From Discostella pseudostelligera (Eukaryota; Bacillariophyta; Thalassiosirophyceae; Thalassiosirales; Thalassiosiraceae): a stretch of 64,000 nucleotides of DNA. Below, piece after piece: positions 25,690 through 34,863 of this stretch; positions within the stretch are counted from its first letter, which is position 1; each line of letters opens with the position of its first letter. The notes under the pieces were generated by a model, which was not told the origin of the DNA, did not search any database, and was given only the letters and a program-made list of their open reading frames with translations. A program made the position numbers and the translations under genes. The stretch lies in the NCBI GenBank assembly GCA_036940085.1, contig JALLBK010000105.1:16946-80945 (forward strand), given 5' to 3'.

Positions 25690-25875
25690 GAAAAATCGCC
25701 GATGTATTCAATCAAGCAAATTTTTAATGGTGACCATCATTAGAATTGTCTTCGTCCCATCTTTATACTTGTTCCAATGCAGGCCTTGGAACTTTGTCGT
25801 GGAAGGAGATCGGACTTCCCCCCCCCCCGATCCTCGCCGAAAACTCCTATGTAGCTTGAATAGTATGATACCCCA

Positions 25876-26424
25876 ATGAAAAGATCAGCGGCAGCAACAG
25901 TCGCGACAGCGACAGTGACAAGAATAGCGGCAACAGGGGCGACAGCGGCGACGGCTACAGTGGCGACGGCTACAGTGGGCAGCGGGAAGAAGAGAAAGAG
26001 AAATCCATCATCAACAATTACACATTGGGGGACTTCGACAAGGGAGGCAAAGGCGGCCATGTCCGATGATGAATTGTGCTGCTACTTCCAGCGTAGCCTT
26101 GCAGATTTGGATGCGTGCGGTCTCAACAAGTGCACCTGCCTAGACGTATTGAAAAATTCACAATGTTGTGCTCTCATTGCAAAATATTTGGTTTGGTTTG
26201 AACGCAAGCGGAAGGAAGACCAGGATGGTTTGCTCGTAGATTGGTACAAGTATGCTTCCTCTGCTGGTGGAGGGAAAACACACATGTATGTCTTGCCGTA
26301 CAAGATCGATTCAATTGCGGAAACAATTGATGATGAGAGCATGGGTATTTTGAGGCAGAGCAAGGTGCAACAGAGATTATGTTTGGCGGATGAGATCAGA
26401 GAGAACCATGCCAAGGAAGGCTGA
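25876..26424 (+). CDS. Orphan protein between inverted repeats, possible mobile-element or dispersed-family gene
   Basis: Single exon, 182 aa. Residues 1-50 are Ala/Thr-rich with a basic patch (GKKRKRN), a possible nuclear signal. From about residue 65 the sequence has normal complexity: LNKCTCLDVLKNSQC, then AKYLVWFERKRKEDQDGLLVDWYKYAS, a spacer, and YVLPYKIDSIAE. This resembles a recurrent arrangement in diatom repeat-associated proteins as I recall it, but I cannot assign a named domain. It has no DDE or reverse-transcriptase motifs. It sits between the two 70-bp inverted repeats, about 190 bp inside the left arm and 200 bp inside the right arm. It is therefore a candidate cargo gene or a remnant of a larger element. 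Confidence 0.5.
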   Translation: MKRSAAATVATATVTRIAATGATAATATVATATVGSGKKRKRNPSSTITHWGTSTREAKAAMSDDELCCYFQRSLADLDACGLNKCTCLDVLKNSQCCALIAKYLVWFERKRKEDQDGLLVDWYKYASSAGGGKTHMYVLPYKIDSIAETIDDESMGILRQSKVQQRLCLADEIRENHAKEG

Positions 26425-26442
26425 GTGGGGTGGGTTTCGACG

Positions 26443-26557
26443 AGGCTTTTTCCCACATTTGAATTAATTATTATTAGTCATGATGTATTATGGTAGCAGA
26501 CGTCGGCTTTTTCCCACAACATTTGAATTAATTATTAGTTTATGGTAGCAGAGGTCG
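26443..26557. repeat. Imperfect tandem duplication, about 55-60 bp per unit
   Basis: GGCTTTTTCCCACA then TTTGAATTAATTATTA and TATGGTAGCAGA occurs twice in order (about 26443-26502 and 26505-26557). The second copy lacks about 10 bp in the middle and the first lacks two bases after CACA. It lies directly downstream of the orphan gene and inside the inverted repeat. Confidence 0.75.
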
Positions 26558-26623
26558 ATTTTTGGCTGGAAATTATTTCTTTCTTGATTTTATGAAAATC
26601 GTCGTCTGAGACAAGGGCGGTCT

Positions 26624-26693
26624 GTCCGTTTTAGTTTTTTCTTCCCGCCAAAATGCTCAGGGCGGGTTTTCCCTGAAACAGTCTTATTTTGTG
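26624..26693 (-). repeat. Right arm of the 70-bp inverted repeat
   Basis: Reverse complement of the left arm at 25620-25689, with the same total length. It has a 29-bp identical core, small compensating indels, and matching TTGGCGGGAA and AACGGAC landmarks. I did not find obvious target-site duplications outside the arms. Confidence 0.8.
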
Positions 26694-26702
26694 GCTGGAG
26701 GC

Positions 26703-26856
26703 TTTTTGGCGGGAAAATCGCTGAAGCTCGCAGGAGATTATTTGGCGCGAGACTTGTTGACTCGACGAAGAACTCGCTCACCCCTTACACGTGGCAAAGA
26801 TTTGGCGGGAGACTTCGTCAGATTCTTACACGTGGCGAAAAGTTTTGGCGGGAGAT
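26703..26856. promoter_or_regulatory. E2F-like sites and duplicated G-box/E2F module upstream of cpSRP54
   Basis: TTTTTGGCGGGAAAA lies at 26703-26717. A composite module then occurs twice in the same orientation: TTACACGTGGCAAAG with TTTGGCGGGAGA (26785-26812), and TTACACGTGGCGAAA with TTTTGGCGGGAGA (26826-26855). Each module couples CACGTGGC to an E2F-like site about 6-7 bp away. The distance to the start codon at 27007 is about 150-220 bp. Joint control by a CACGTG-binding factor and E2F/DP is inferred. Confidence 0.55.
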
Positions 26857-27006
26857 AGAGTTGGAATAAGTCTACGTAGGAACCCATATGTTTTGGACGT
26901 CATCATCTTGCCGCGTCAGCCGCTCATCCCGCTCACCACAATCGACGCAACTTTCCATTCTATTTCATCGTACCGACGCCATCACCGTCAAATAATCATC
27001 TCTACC

Positions 27007-29060
27007 ATGAGGATAGTACTCTCAATCTACTGCCTCGTCGCCGCCCCACTGGCCCTCTCAACGTCTGCCTTTTCGTCATCTTCCTCTTTTGTCGCTTATC
27101 GTCATGGGTCGGTGTCGGTGTCTTCATCGGCGTCCTTCGTCAGTACCAGACGAGGTCATGAAATACATGGTCAACGACGACAAACCACCTATTCTTCATC
27201 ATCATCCACACAACTAAGCATGATGTTCGATCAACTCTCTTCCGCCCTTACCGAAATCACCTCTGCTTTTAGCGGTAAACAACGCATTACTGAAAATTCC
27301 ATCGCGCCCGCATTAACGTCAGTACGACGGGCTTTACTCGACGCCGATGTCAATATTGATGTAGCCACCACTTTAATCGAGGGTGTAAAAAAGCGTTCAC
27401 TAGGCATGGAGATAATCAAGGGTGTCACGCCTGAACAACAATTCGTAAAGGCCATGTATGATGAATTACTCGATATGATGGGAGGTGAAAGTAGTAGTGG
27501 AACAGTTGGAGCCATGGGTGTGGGTGCGGGTGGTGTTGGTGCACAATCACCCACGGCCACATTGGCCTACAAACCGGATAGTGTCACAAACAAAAATCCC
27601 ACAGTCATTCTATTAGCAGGATTGCAAGGTGCTGGAAAGACCACCGCGGCGGGTAAATTGGCATTGTATCTCAAGGAACGTGAAGTCGATTCGAATGCCG
27701 TTATGGAAATGTCGGAGGAAGAACGGTCGAACACACTTGCTAGTCGATTGCCGAAGCGTCAACGTAAAGTATTATTGGTAGCTGCCGATGTCTATCGTCC
27801 TGCTGCCATACAACAATTGGAAATTTTGGGGAAAAGTATTGATGTTACCGTGTTTTCGATGGGGGTGGATGTTGACCCAGCCACTATTGCCAAGGAGGCG
27901 GTCGAGAAGGCAAAGTTGGAGGGATATGATACGGTTTTGGTGGATACGGCAGGTAGACAGGTAGTCGATGAAGAGTTGATGGAGGAATTGCGTAGGGTTA
28001 AACGCACTGGTGAGTGGGTGCCAGTATCAATATTTGCATCGGTGATGTGAATACCCATTGATGTTTCATCTGAACCTACTCCCATTTACTGCCGACCTCC
28101 ATCGAAACAATGGCTTCTATCTGCACAAAATACAGTCCAACCAGATGAAACCTTACTCGTTGTCGATGCAATGACTGGTCAAGCTGCGGCATCTCTCACG
28201 GCCGCATTCGATTCCGCTGTGGGAATTACCGGTGCCATACTTACCAAACTCGATGGCGACTCACGCGGCGGAGCGGCATTATCCATTCGCGGCGTGTCTG
28301 GCAAACCCATCAAATTCGTCGGTGTTGGTGAAAAGACTCAAGATCTCGAACCCTTCTATCCAGATCGGATGGCTTCTCGCATATTAGGTATGGGTGACAT
28401 TGTCTCCCTTGTCGAAAAGGCAGCACTCGAGGTGTCTGATGCCGACGCTGCACGTATGCAAGAGAAAATGGTCAAGGCCGAATTCGACTTTGATGACTTT
28501 ATGACACAATCCAAATTAGTATCCAGTATGGGTAGCATGGCAGGCGTAGCGAAGATGTTACCAGGGTTGGGAAATATGATTGATAATTCCCAATTGCGAC
28601 AGGTCGAACAACGAATTAAAAGAAGTGAGGCGATGATACGCAGTATGACGAAGAAGGAACGTGCCAATCCAGCATTGCTGTTGACAGATCGATCGGCACG
28701 ATCGCGATTGTTGAGAATAACTAAGGGTTCTGGATTGGCGTTTGAAGATGTGAGTTTCTCTACTATGGAACGTCTTGATCCTTTTACAACTCCTCACAGC
28801 TCTATGTGGAATGCTCTGACCTTCATTTCTTGTTCTTTTTATAGGGAGTTGCATTCATGTCGGAGTTCCAAAAGATGAGAACAATGATAAGTCGAATGTC
28901 CAAACAGGCTGGTATGGGTGGAGTTGGCGCAGAAGGAAGTGATGCAGATATGGTCCCAGCCTATGCCGAGATGGGAGGAGGTGGGAATCGCAATGCGAGA
29001 AGAGCGGCAAAGAAGAAGGGTAAGAAGGCTGGAGGTAGTGGAGGTATGGGTTTTGGTTAA
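27007..29060 (+). CDS. Plastid signal recognition particle 54 kDa GTPase (cpSRP54), three exons
   Basis: Exons are 27007-28009, 28136-28749 and 28845-29060; 610 aa. cpSRP54 delivers plastid proteins such as light-harvesting antennae to the thylakoid membrane and acts on plastid ribosomes. The start at 27007 gives a signal peptide (MRIVLSIYCLVAAPLALS) ending in STSAF, the diatom plastid motif with Phe at the cleavage site, then a Ser/Arg-rich transit region. The N domain is near residues 75-160. The G domain holds GLQGAGKTTAAGKLA (G1), AADVYRPAAIQQL, VDTAGRQ (G3), VVDAMTGQAA, and TKLDGDSRGGAALS (G4/closing loop). The M domain contains ASRILGMGD, KMLPGLGNM and a Met-rich end (MRTMISRMSK), then a Gly/Lys-rich tail. 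An upstream in-frame Met at 26791 would hide the signal peptide and was rejected. Confidence 0.94.
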
Positions 29061-29101
29061 AGCGGCAAAGAAGATGGGTAAGAAGGCTGGAGGTAGTGGG
29101 G
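29004..29101. repeat. Tandem duplication across the cpSRP54 stop codon
   Basis: GCGGCAAAGAAGA-GGGTAAGAAG and the following GCTGGAGGTAGTGG occur at about 29007-29047 and again at about 29060-29099, with only minor differences. The second copy begins directly at the TAA stop, so the 3' UTR repeats the coding sequence of the basic tail. It looks like a recent slippage or duplication event. Confidence 0.75.
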
Positions 29102-29168
29102 TAGATTTGCGACTTCGGATGTTTTATGGTTGATAGCTTTAATGAAGTATGTTGTCAACGCGTAGCTT

Positions 29169-30974
29169 TTATTTGTCCGCAAGCCCACCAGATTGTATCC
29201 ACTCCATGCATGTAACTTTTCTTCCCAAATTGTGTTGCAACGTCATTTTCTCCAGAAGTTTCCTACTAGAAAAGAACTCTTGGCGCTCGTCCCGTTGTCG
29301 GCCTTTCAGTTCTTTCATTGCAGCACGACCGTTTCGAATGTGCTCCATTATTTCAGGAGGAGGCTTCCTTTTTGTTACCTTGTTATTCAACGCCGCTGAA
29401 TTGTGGTTTTTAATGGATTCGTCAATAGCGAGTTTATCTCTCAATCGATTTTCTAATTCAATCCGTTTCGATTCGATGTCATTTTCCATGCTTTTCAATT
29501 CCATCTCATGTCTATTTTCGATATCCTTCATTGATTCGATCACTGCTATTCTCATCTCATCGCATAGTTGTGGAGGTGAACGCCTCTCAAAGATTGCTGC
29601 AATCGGTAAATGATCCGATGGAATATGATCATTCGGCAACCCGATGGTGCAGGAAAGTTTATCATCTTCCAACGTAGACCATCGACCGAGAGGCACAAGT
29701 GTCGACGGAGTGTACAGAATGTGATCTAAGCTCCACTCTGCCATACTACATGTCGATGCCTTCTTTGATGATGAATCTATCTCATGATCGTAGGCTACAC
29801 GTGTGGGTCCAGTATCTACCCTATCCAATGCAAGGAACTTGGAATCAACAAATTTCGATACCGAATCATGCAGTTCATTCCAGTGTACCATTTGTGCTTT
29901 CGATGGTTCTACTCCCAATGGTAATCGAAGTGCCGCTGCACATTCCTTTTGTTTTTGCTCTGAATATGTTTGCTCTTCAATTGGTGCCGAGCTGTTTTGT
30001 TGGCAGTCGACACACTGCTTTGCAAGGAATGCATTAACACATGACCCATCCAACAACTCACAATTGTAATCACCGGCGATAATACACGGAGGAATATATG
30101 GTGTAGTTGCCATGGAGAGGGAACGTTCTAGACAATGCTGCATCTGATGAACACGTCTCTCTTCGGAACATGCATCGAGATGTATCGATGAAATTACAAT
30201 CGGATCATCGGTGTTGCTGCTGTTGATGTCACTCGAACCATTCTCAGGGATGAATGCTTTAGTGACACAAGTAATGGTATTGGTCATCTCTCCTTCAATG
30301 CTATCGACAGGTGTCCACTTGGTAGCATTGTAGAAAATTGCATTGGTAATGGCCACATTTGCATTTAGGACACGTCGATTGCGTTCGGCAATCTTGGCAA
30401 GCTCCGTTTGTGGTGGTAGAATGATATTGTATTGCCCTTTTGCATTGTCATCACCATCACTGCTGGAGCTTTGTAATAGAGGTGTAATCCATTTTGGTAG
30501 AATGAATGGTGCTTGTGACGTAGGATGATTTTGTGATTTGTTATTATTGTTGTAGCCCTCCTCCTTTCGACTTCCCCTATCGCCATTGATTTCTATTTGT
30601 TGAGAACCGTAGCGTTTGTCTCTCTCTAACTGTAATTCCTGAACACAAATAAAATCGCATTGACAGGAGCGCAAACTGCCCAATAATTTCGGCAGCCGAA
30701 CTTCATTTCCGAGTATCCGATCCGAGTTCTCGGGAGATATCCATTCGAAGGCGGCAAATGGTTGGACTTGTCCGGTGCGTTGGTCGATGGGACGGATGTA
30801 CAGCGGCGCTAGTAGATTGTAACTGGCGACGCTTATTCTGTTGTTGTTTTTGCTGCTGATGCTTGTTGTGGTAGTGTCATTGGTGGTAGTGCTGTCCGAG
30901 GATGAGGCCATGGGCGTGCCATGAGGATATTTGAGGACGGTAGTAGTAGTGGTAGTAGTGGTAGCGGAAGACAT
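29169..30974 (-). CDS. Endonuclease/exonuclease/phosphatase-family protein (CCR4/Angel/nocturnin-like)
   Basis: Single exon; from the preferred Met at 30974 it gives 601 aa. The frame is open further upstream to 31265 but there overlaps the neighbouring divergent gene. EEP motifs are in order: SYNLLAPLYI (metal-binding Asn), ICVQELQ (catalytic Glu), SSIHLDA, AGDYNC (Asp and Asn), WSLDHILYT and PSDHLPIAAIFE (catalytic Asp-His). This pattern fits the CCR4/Angel/nocturnin mRNA deadenylase branch better than Mg-dependent phosphatases, but the substrate is not proven. A C-terminal extension of about 120 residues is predicted coiled coil (IENRHEMELKSMENDIESK). There is no clear organelle signal from this start. 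A Met at 31070 would add a short hydrophobic N-terminus. Confidence 0.85.
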   Translation of the reverse strand: MSSATTTTTTTTVLKYPHGTPMASSSDSTTTNDTTTTSISSKNNNRISVASYNLLAPLYIRPIDQRTGQVQPFAAFEWISPENSDRILGNEVRLPKLLGSLRSCQCDFICVQELQLERDKRYGSQQIEINGDRGSRKEEGYNNNNKSQNHPTSQAPFILPKWITPLLQSSSSDGDDNAKGQYNIILPPQTELAKIAERNRRVLNANVAITNAIFYNATKWTPVDSIEGEMTNTITCVTKAFIPENGSSDINSSNTDDPIVISSIHLDACSEERRVHQMQHCLERSLSMATTPYIPPCIIAGDYNCELLDGSCVNAFLAKQCVDCQQNSSAPIEEQTYSEQKQKECAAALRLPLGVEPSKAQMVHWNELHDSVSKFVDSKFLALDRVDTGPTRVAYDHEIDSSSKKASTCSMAEWSLDHILYTPSTLVPLGRWSTLEDDKLSCTIGLPNDHIPSDHLPIAAIFERRSPPQLCDEMRIAVIESMKDIENRHEMELKSMENDIESKRIELENRLRDKLAIDESIKNHNSAALNNKVTKRKPPPEIMEHIRNGRAAMKELKGRQRDERQEFFSSRKLLEKMTLQHNLGRKVTCMEWIQSGGLADK

Positions 30975-31149
30975 CGTCGTTTCATGTGTGGAGTTCGGGA
31001 TGATGACTGTGGAAGTCACCGTCAACGGACAGACGAGACAGAAAGTCACCATCGACTCAGAGAGAGTCATCTTCGACGGACAGACTGGCGCACCATGAAC
31101 CCATGTGGCGAATAATAATGGCGAGAGACCATGGCCAAAAGCCAAAACT

Positions 31150-31192
31150 GCGGAAGGCGGAAGGCGGAAGGCAGAAGGCAGAAGGCAGAGGA
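31150..31192. repeat. (GGAAGGC)n / GCAGAAG minisatellite
   Basis: Five to six 7-bp units of GGAAGGC or AGAAGGC lie between the divergent EEP and S51 genes. Both neighbouring frames stay open across it (the repeat is read as AEGGRQKAEG in one of them), which explains why open frames overlap here. It is more likely 5' UTR or promoter than coding. Confidence 0.75.
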
Positions 31193-31198
31193 AATTGG

Positions 31199-32509
31199 AT
31201 GTGGAAGTCAAAGACCTCGAGACTGAAGAAGTTGTTGATGATGCTGTCGCTATGGGCCCTGACAATCAGCTGTACGCTATCACGGTCGCAAGTATTCGTT
31301 AGCGCGTTCACGTCGGTCTCTTCCTCCCTGACCCCGACGTTCGCACCTCGGCGCACGACGGTCGCTGATGCATCAACTGCCAATGGCGCCGACACAGTCA
31401 CCGCCGACGATGCATTGCCCATTTTGCTCGATGACGACGATGGTAGCAGTAGTTCCTGCTGGGCTACATATGCGCTACTCTTCTCTTCACTAAGCGATGG
31501 TATACTACCCAACGACGATGCAAAATCATTCCTACGATATTCGCTAGTGAACTCACTTTTGCGTGAACACATTGTCCACAAGGAGAGTCTACTCGAATCA
31601 TCAGTAAAGTTTAGTCCGTGCAATGGTCCAAACACTGACACACTGAGCAATATGGAAAAGTGTGATCTGCTCTTAGAACGTGGTCGACTAATATTCCCAT
31701 CAGATGTTACCGCTGCGTCGTATGACAATGAGAGTATTGGCTCATGGTCAGATGAAACATTAGACCATCTCCTGTCGGATCGCATGATCGAGTTACACCT
31801 ACGAGTGCTGTACATTCCAACGGCCATGTATGCATTGAATCCGCAAAGTACAAACACACCCGGGAAGCAACGTCAGCGTGCTAGAGCTGATGGAAAACAA
31901 CGAAGAGATCAACTGTTGAATTTATTGAAAGATTTATTTCCGCAGCAGGTCAACCTGCTAGCGGTGACATTAGACTTGGATGACGGATCATTGAAACAAC
32001 CTTCTGGATCAGAGAACAAATCATTATTTCCAGAGAATGATATTGAAGCGTTTACTACTTGGCATCCACACTTAATTTATGTCGAGGGAGGCAATACATT
32101 CTGGTTACAGCATTGCATCGACAAAGGTGGGTATGCAAAACTGATAAAGGGTGCATGCGCGGGAAATGGTAGTGCAGTCTATTGTGGCAAGTCAGCAGGA
32201 GCAATCGTTGCGGGTAAAGGTGTAGCTACGGCAACATGGAAAGAATGGGATGATCCATCCATCGTACCAGAGAAGCAATCGTATTCCCATTGGTTAAATT
32301 GTCAGGGAATGGAATTTGTTGGACAACATTCCTTCTTCCCGCACATGAGTGATGCTTGGAGTGAGACGGTACATGAGAGAGTGGAGAGGCACAACTTAGT
32401 AGGCAGCAATAGCGTGTATTGTTTACGTGAACAAGATGCGTGTTGTGTGATGGGAGAGAGACAGTTGGCTTTTTTGACACCGGGGCCAGAGGCAACTACT
32501 TGTTCATGA
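31199..32509 (+). CDS. Peptidase S51 / cyanophycinase-like protein, probably plastid-targeted
   Basis: Single exon. The start is ambiguous: Met at 31199 (436 aa) or 31238 gives a signal peptide (LLMMLSLWALTISCTL) followed by VFVSAF, an ASAF-like plastid-import motif. The frame is open up to 31103 but that would bury the signal. The C-terminal half has S51 features: WHPHLIYVEGGNTFWL, the nucleophile elbow YCGKSAGAIVAGKG with the catalytic Ser, and the late block QLAFLTPG. Relatives include dipeptidase E and cyanophycinase. Cyanophycin is not known in diatoms, so a peptidase role on small peptides is more likely. The first about 200 residues are Asp/Ser-rich and poorly conserved. Confidence 0.8.
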   Translation: MWKSKTSRLKKLLMMLSLWALTISCTLSRSQVFVSAFTSVSSSLTPTFAPRRTTVADASTANGADTVTADDALPILLDDDDGSSSSCWATYALLFSSLSDGILPNDDAKSFLRYSLVNSLLREHIVHKESLLESSVKFSPCNGPNTDTLSNMEKCDLLLERGRLIFPSDVTAASYDNESIGSWSDETLDHLLSDRMIELHLRVLYIPTAMYALNPQSTNTPGKQRQRARADGKQRRDQLLNLLKDLFPQQVNLLAVTLDLDDGSLKQPSGSENKSLFPENDIEAFTTWHPHLIYVEGGNTFWLQHCIDKGGYAKLIKGACAGNGSAVYCGKSAGAIVAGKGVATATWKEWDDPSIVPEKQSYSHWLNCQGMEFVGQHSFFPHMSDAWSETVHERVERHNLVGSNSVYCLREQDACCVMGERQLAFLTPGPEATTCS

Positions 32510-32609
32510 CACAGATTTACGCACCTTCTGAAAAGAATGGAATGCTTGTAATATTATTAGCCCGCGTTGAAATTGGATTCTTTTTTGCATGAGTCGCTCA
32601 CTCGTCATC

Positions 32610-33968
32610 TCACTCATCATCATCAGCATTGTCTCCAAATCCTAAACTCACACCACCCACTGCTCGGAGGAGCTGTGCACATTCATTATCCGGCCCATGA
32701 TGTTCTTCAACAAGGCGAAGCGCCGTGAAACCTCTATCATTGTTTGTTCTAGCATTCACGTTAATCTTTAGCTTCCCAGCTCTTCGACGCCACGCCATGA
32801 CACCTACATTATCAACTTCCAATATCAATTTGAGAATTTGGACATGGCCCGATCTCGCAGTCTCGTGCAATGGTTGCCAGCCATTCATATCTCCTTGACG
32901 AAATGGTGCAGACGCAGCAGTTATCTCAGCTGGCGATGAAGCCATTTCCACTCGATTAATCTGGCTTTGAATGTACGATACATCTCCGACAGCTGCAGCA
33001 CGGTGAAGGATGGTTGCTTCCTGTTCTAAGCCAACCGTCTGAGGAGGATTTGCATTGTTTCTCGTCTCCACAATATCATCATCAGTGCCTATGTTCGCAA
33101 CGGCATCTTCACCAACCAAATGAATCAACCATTGCGGTGTAGACAGCACACGTCTCCTCCATAGTAATTTTGCCATCCACCCATCCTCTTTCACCAAACT
33201 ATCATACACAAACGCGATGGCTATACCATGTGTCGTTTCATTGATACGATACCCCATCAATATTCCAAATCCCACATGGAAGAGTGGAACATATCTCCCT
33301 GGAACAGGAAAGAAGTTTATATTGTGTCGTTCGTTGGGCTGCTGAAGTGATTGCAGCGTGATTATTGTGTACAGAAGTGTCCGGGTGAATACGGGTAGCA
33401 AAATGGGACGAGGAATCGGCAAGTCATTGAGCATCGAGGTTTCCGTGACGAGAATATAGCTAAGCACAATAAGAATAGAAGAGAGGAGGAAGGCAAAGAT
33501 ACAGTCGGATTGTCTTTGGATCGAACGACTTTCTCTTCCCATCCACCGATTCATTATTCGATCTCGGAGTAATTCAGGGTTGTTGCTTGGTGGTACTACC
33601 TCCCGTTCATTTTCAATCCAACATGCCTCATGTGGATTCCTTTCATAGCTCGGCACAGTAAGTACCATGGAATAGAGCAATAACAAAACAGAGAAATCAA
33701 CCATAGTCCCAGGTCCGGCCCATGCAAAGCATGTTAGTATTCTCCATATTTCCAATTTTGGTGGGACGACTTTATCCCAAATAAATATCAATTGTTCTGT
33801 ATCAAATATTTCAAGTGTGTGAAGGGCCGTTGTTATCAGTGAGAGAGTAAACCATGTCCGGGTGATAGATGGGAGGGCGTTGTAATATTGAAGAATTGGT
33901 CGGAAAAAGGGAATGTCGTCGTTTGGTTGGAATTGTTGATGATTCATCATTGATGATCGGCTTAACAA
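32610..33968 (-). CDS. Derlin (Der1-like) protein fused to ankyrin repeats
   Basis: Single exon, 452 aa; Met at 33950 is an alternative start. Derlins are rhomboid-like pseudoproteases of the ER membrane involved in protein retrotranslocation; in diatoms some act in the symbiont-derived import machinery of the plastid. The N-terminal half shows the Derlin opening YYNALPSITRTWFTLSLITT, then KLEIWRILTCF and several hydrophobic helices, and lacks the rhomboid GxSG. The C-terminal part (about residues 325-440) has ankyrin-like units: ATILHRAAAVGDVSYIQ, NGWQPLHETARSGHVQILKLIL and GFTALRLVEEHHG. Derlins usually end in a short SHP-box tail, so the ankyrin extension is unusual. No frameshift or intron separates the two parts. 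No signal peptide precedes the first helix. Confidence 0.8.
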   Translation of the reverse strand: MLSRSSMMNHQQFQPNDDIPFFRPILQYYNALPSITRTWFTLSLITTALHTLEIFDTEQLIFIWDKVVPPKLEIWRILTCFAWAGPGTMVDFSVLLLLYSMVLTVPSYERNPHEACWIENEREVVPPSNNPELLRDRIMNRWMGRESRSIQRQSDCIFAFLLSSILIVLSYILVTETSMLNDLPIPRPILLPVFTRTLLYTIITLQSLQQPNERHNINFFPVPGRYVPLFHVGFGILMGYRINETTHGIAIAFVYDSLVKEDGWMAKLLWRRRVLSTPQWLIHLVGEDAVANIGTDDDIVETRNNANPPQTVGLEQEATILHRAAAVGDVSYIQSQINRVEMASSPAEITAASAPFRQGDMNGWQPLHETARSGHVQILKLILEVDNVGVMAWRRRAGKLKINVNARTNNDRGFTALRLVEEHHGPDNECAQLLRAVGGVSLGFGDNADDDE

Positions 33969-34170
33969 ACTAAAAATCGCCCTAGAATTTCATACGCGCT
34001 ACTCCGAAAGCGCAAGGTAATTCAGAGAGAGAGAGAAAAAACGTTCGCATCGCCAAGAATAGATGATAATGATGATATGTTGTGATGATGAGCTTATTGA
34101 TTGTCATCAATCACTACTTCCGCTACTACCGCCATCGGCCGTCACCGTGCGTAGGCCGTATTAGTTATTC

Positions 34171-34217
34171 TCCCGCCAAATTTTCGTGACTAGTATCTTC
34201 TTCCCGCCAAAATTTTG
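34171..34217. promoter_or_regulatory. Two E2F-like sites between the Derlin and WRKY19-like genes
   Basis: TCCCGCCAAATTTT (34171-34184) and TTCCCGCCAAAATTTT (34201-34216), about 30 bp apart, both in the orientation facing the Derlin gene (start 33968). The second is a perfect E2F palindrome core followed by an A/T run. No gene is supported in the rest of 33969-34863. That stretch contains a short GGAATTC...ATTTTGAGAA block (34355-34380) resembling one at 40336, and short AGCACAAGAG direct repeats (34600-34635). Confidence 0.5.
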
Positions 34218-34863
34218 CCTCCGCAGCGGCGGGCGGGCGCCGACTTTCGTTCCGAAGTTCAGCGCCCCTTCTCAGAAAAAGGTTCCACAGAGCTAAATTG
34301 ACTAAAATAACGAGAAAGGTCAAAATTTGAATTCATCTACACCAACTGTACATAGGAATTCAATATTCATTTTGAGAAGGAGGATTTTCGTGCAATCATT
34401 TCCAAAGCGGTCTTTCGTTTGCCAAGATACCATTACAGAATTCCAATGTATGATTCTACGACGGAGGAGCCCCTTTCCCATTATTTCTCTCCTGAGCACC
34501 TCATCGAAGCTTCCTTGGCGACGGTTGGCAAGCGACACGTCATACAAACCCAGGCAGCTCGGATCCAAACAGCGATCGAGCATGCATGCAGTGCACGAGC
34601 AGCACAAGAGAGCACAAGAGAGCACAAGCAAGCGCTAGCGGCACGCAGAACTGCAGCGCTCTCGCATTATTTGGGTTGTGTGCCACTCCTACCAATAAAT
34701 TCGAGAATCTCACATCTTCCTGCTTCTTCATCTCTTTTCGAGTTGCTGGCTGCCGAGCGAACCCTCTAGAGAGCAAATCAATTGAACCCTTTCCCTCGTC
34801 CTCTTACCATCATCACTGACGACATCGACCTACTCGGCATTCAGAGAATTAGCAGCAAAGAGA

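Noticed and set aside
26791..27006. Upstream in-frame start for cpSRP54
   Set aside because: It would bury the signal peptide and ASAF-type motif, and it overlaps the E2F/G-box modules.
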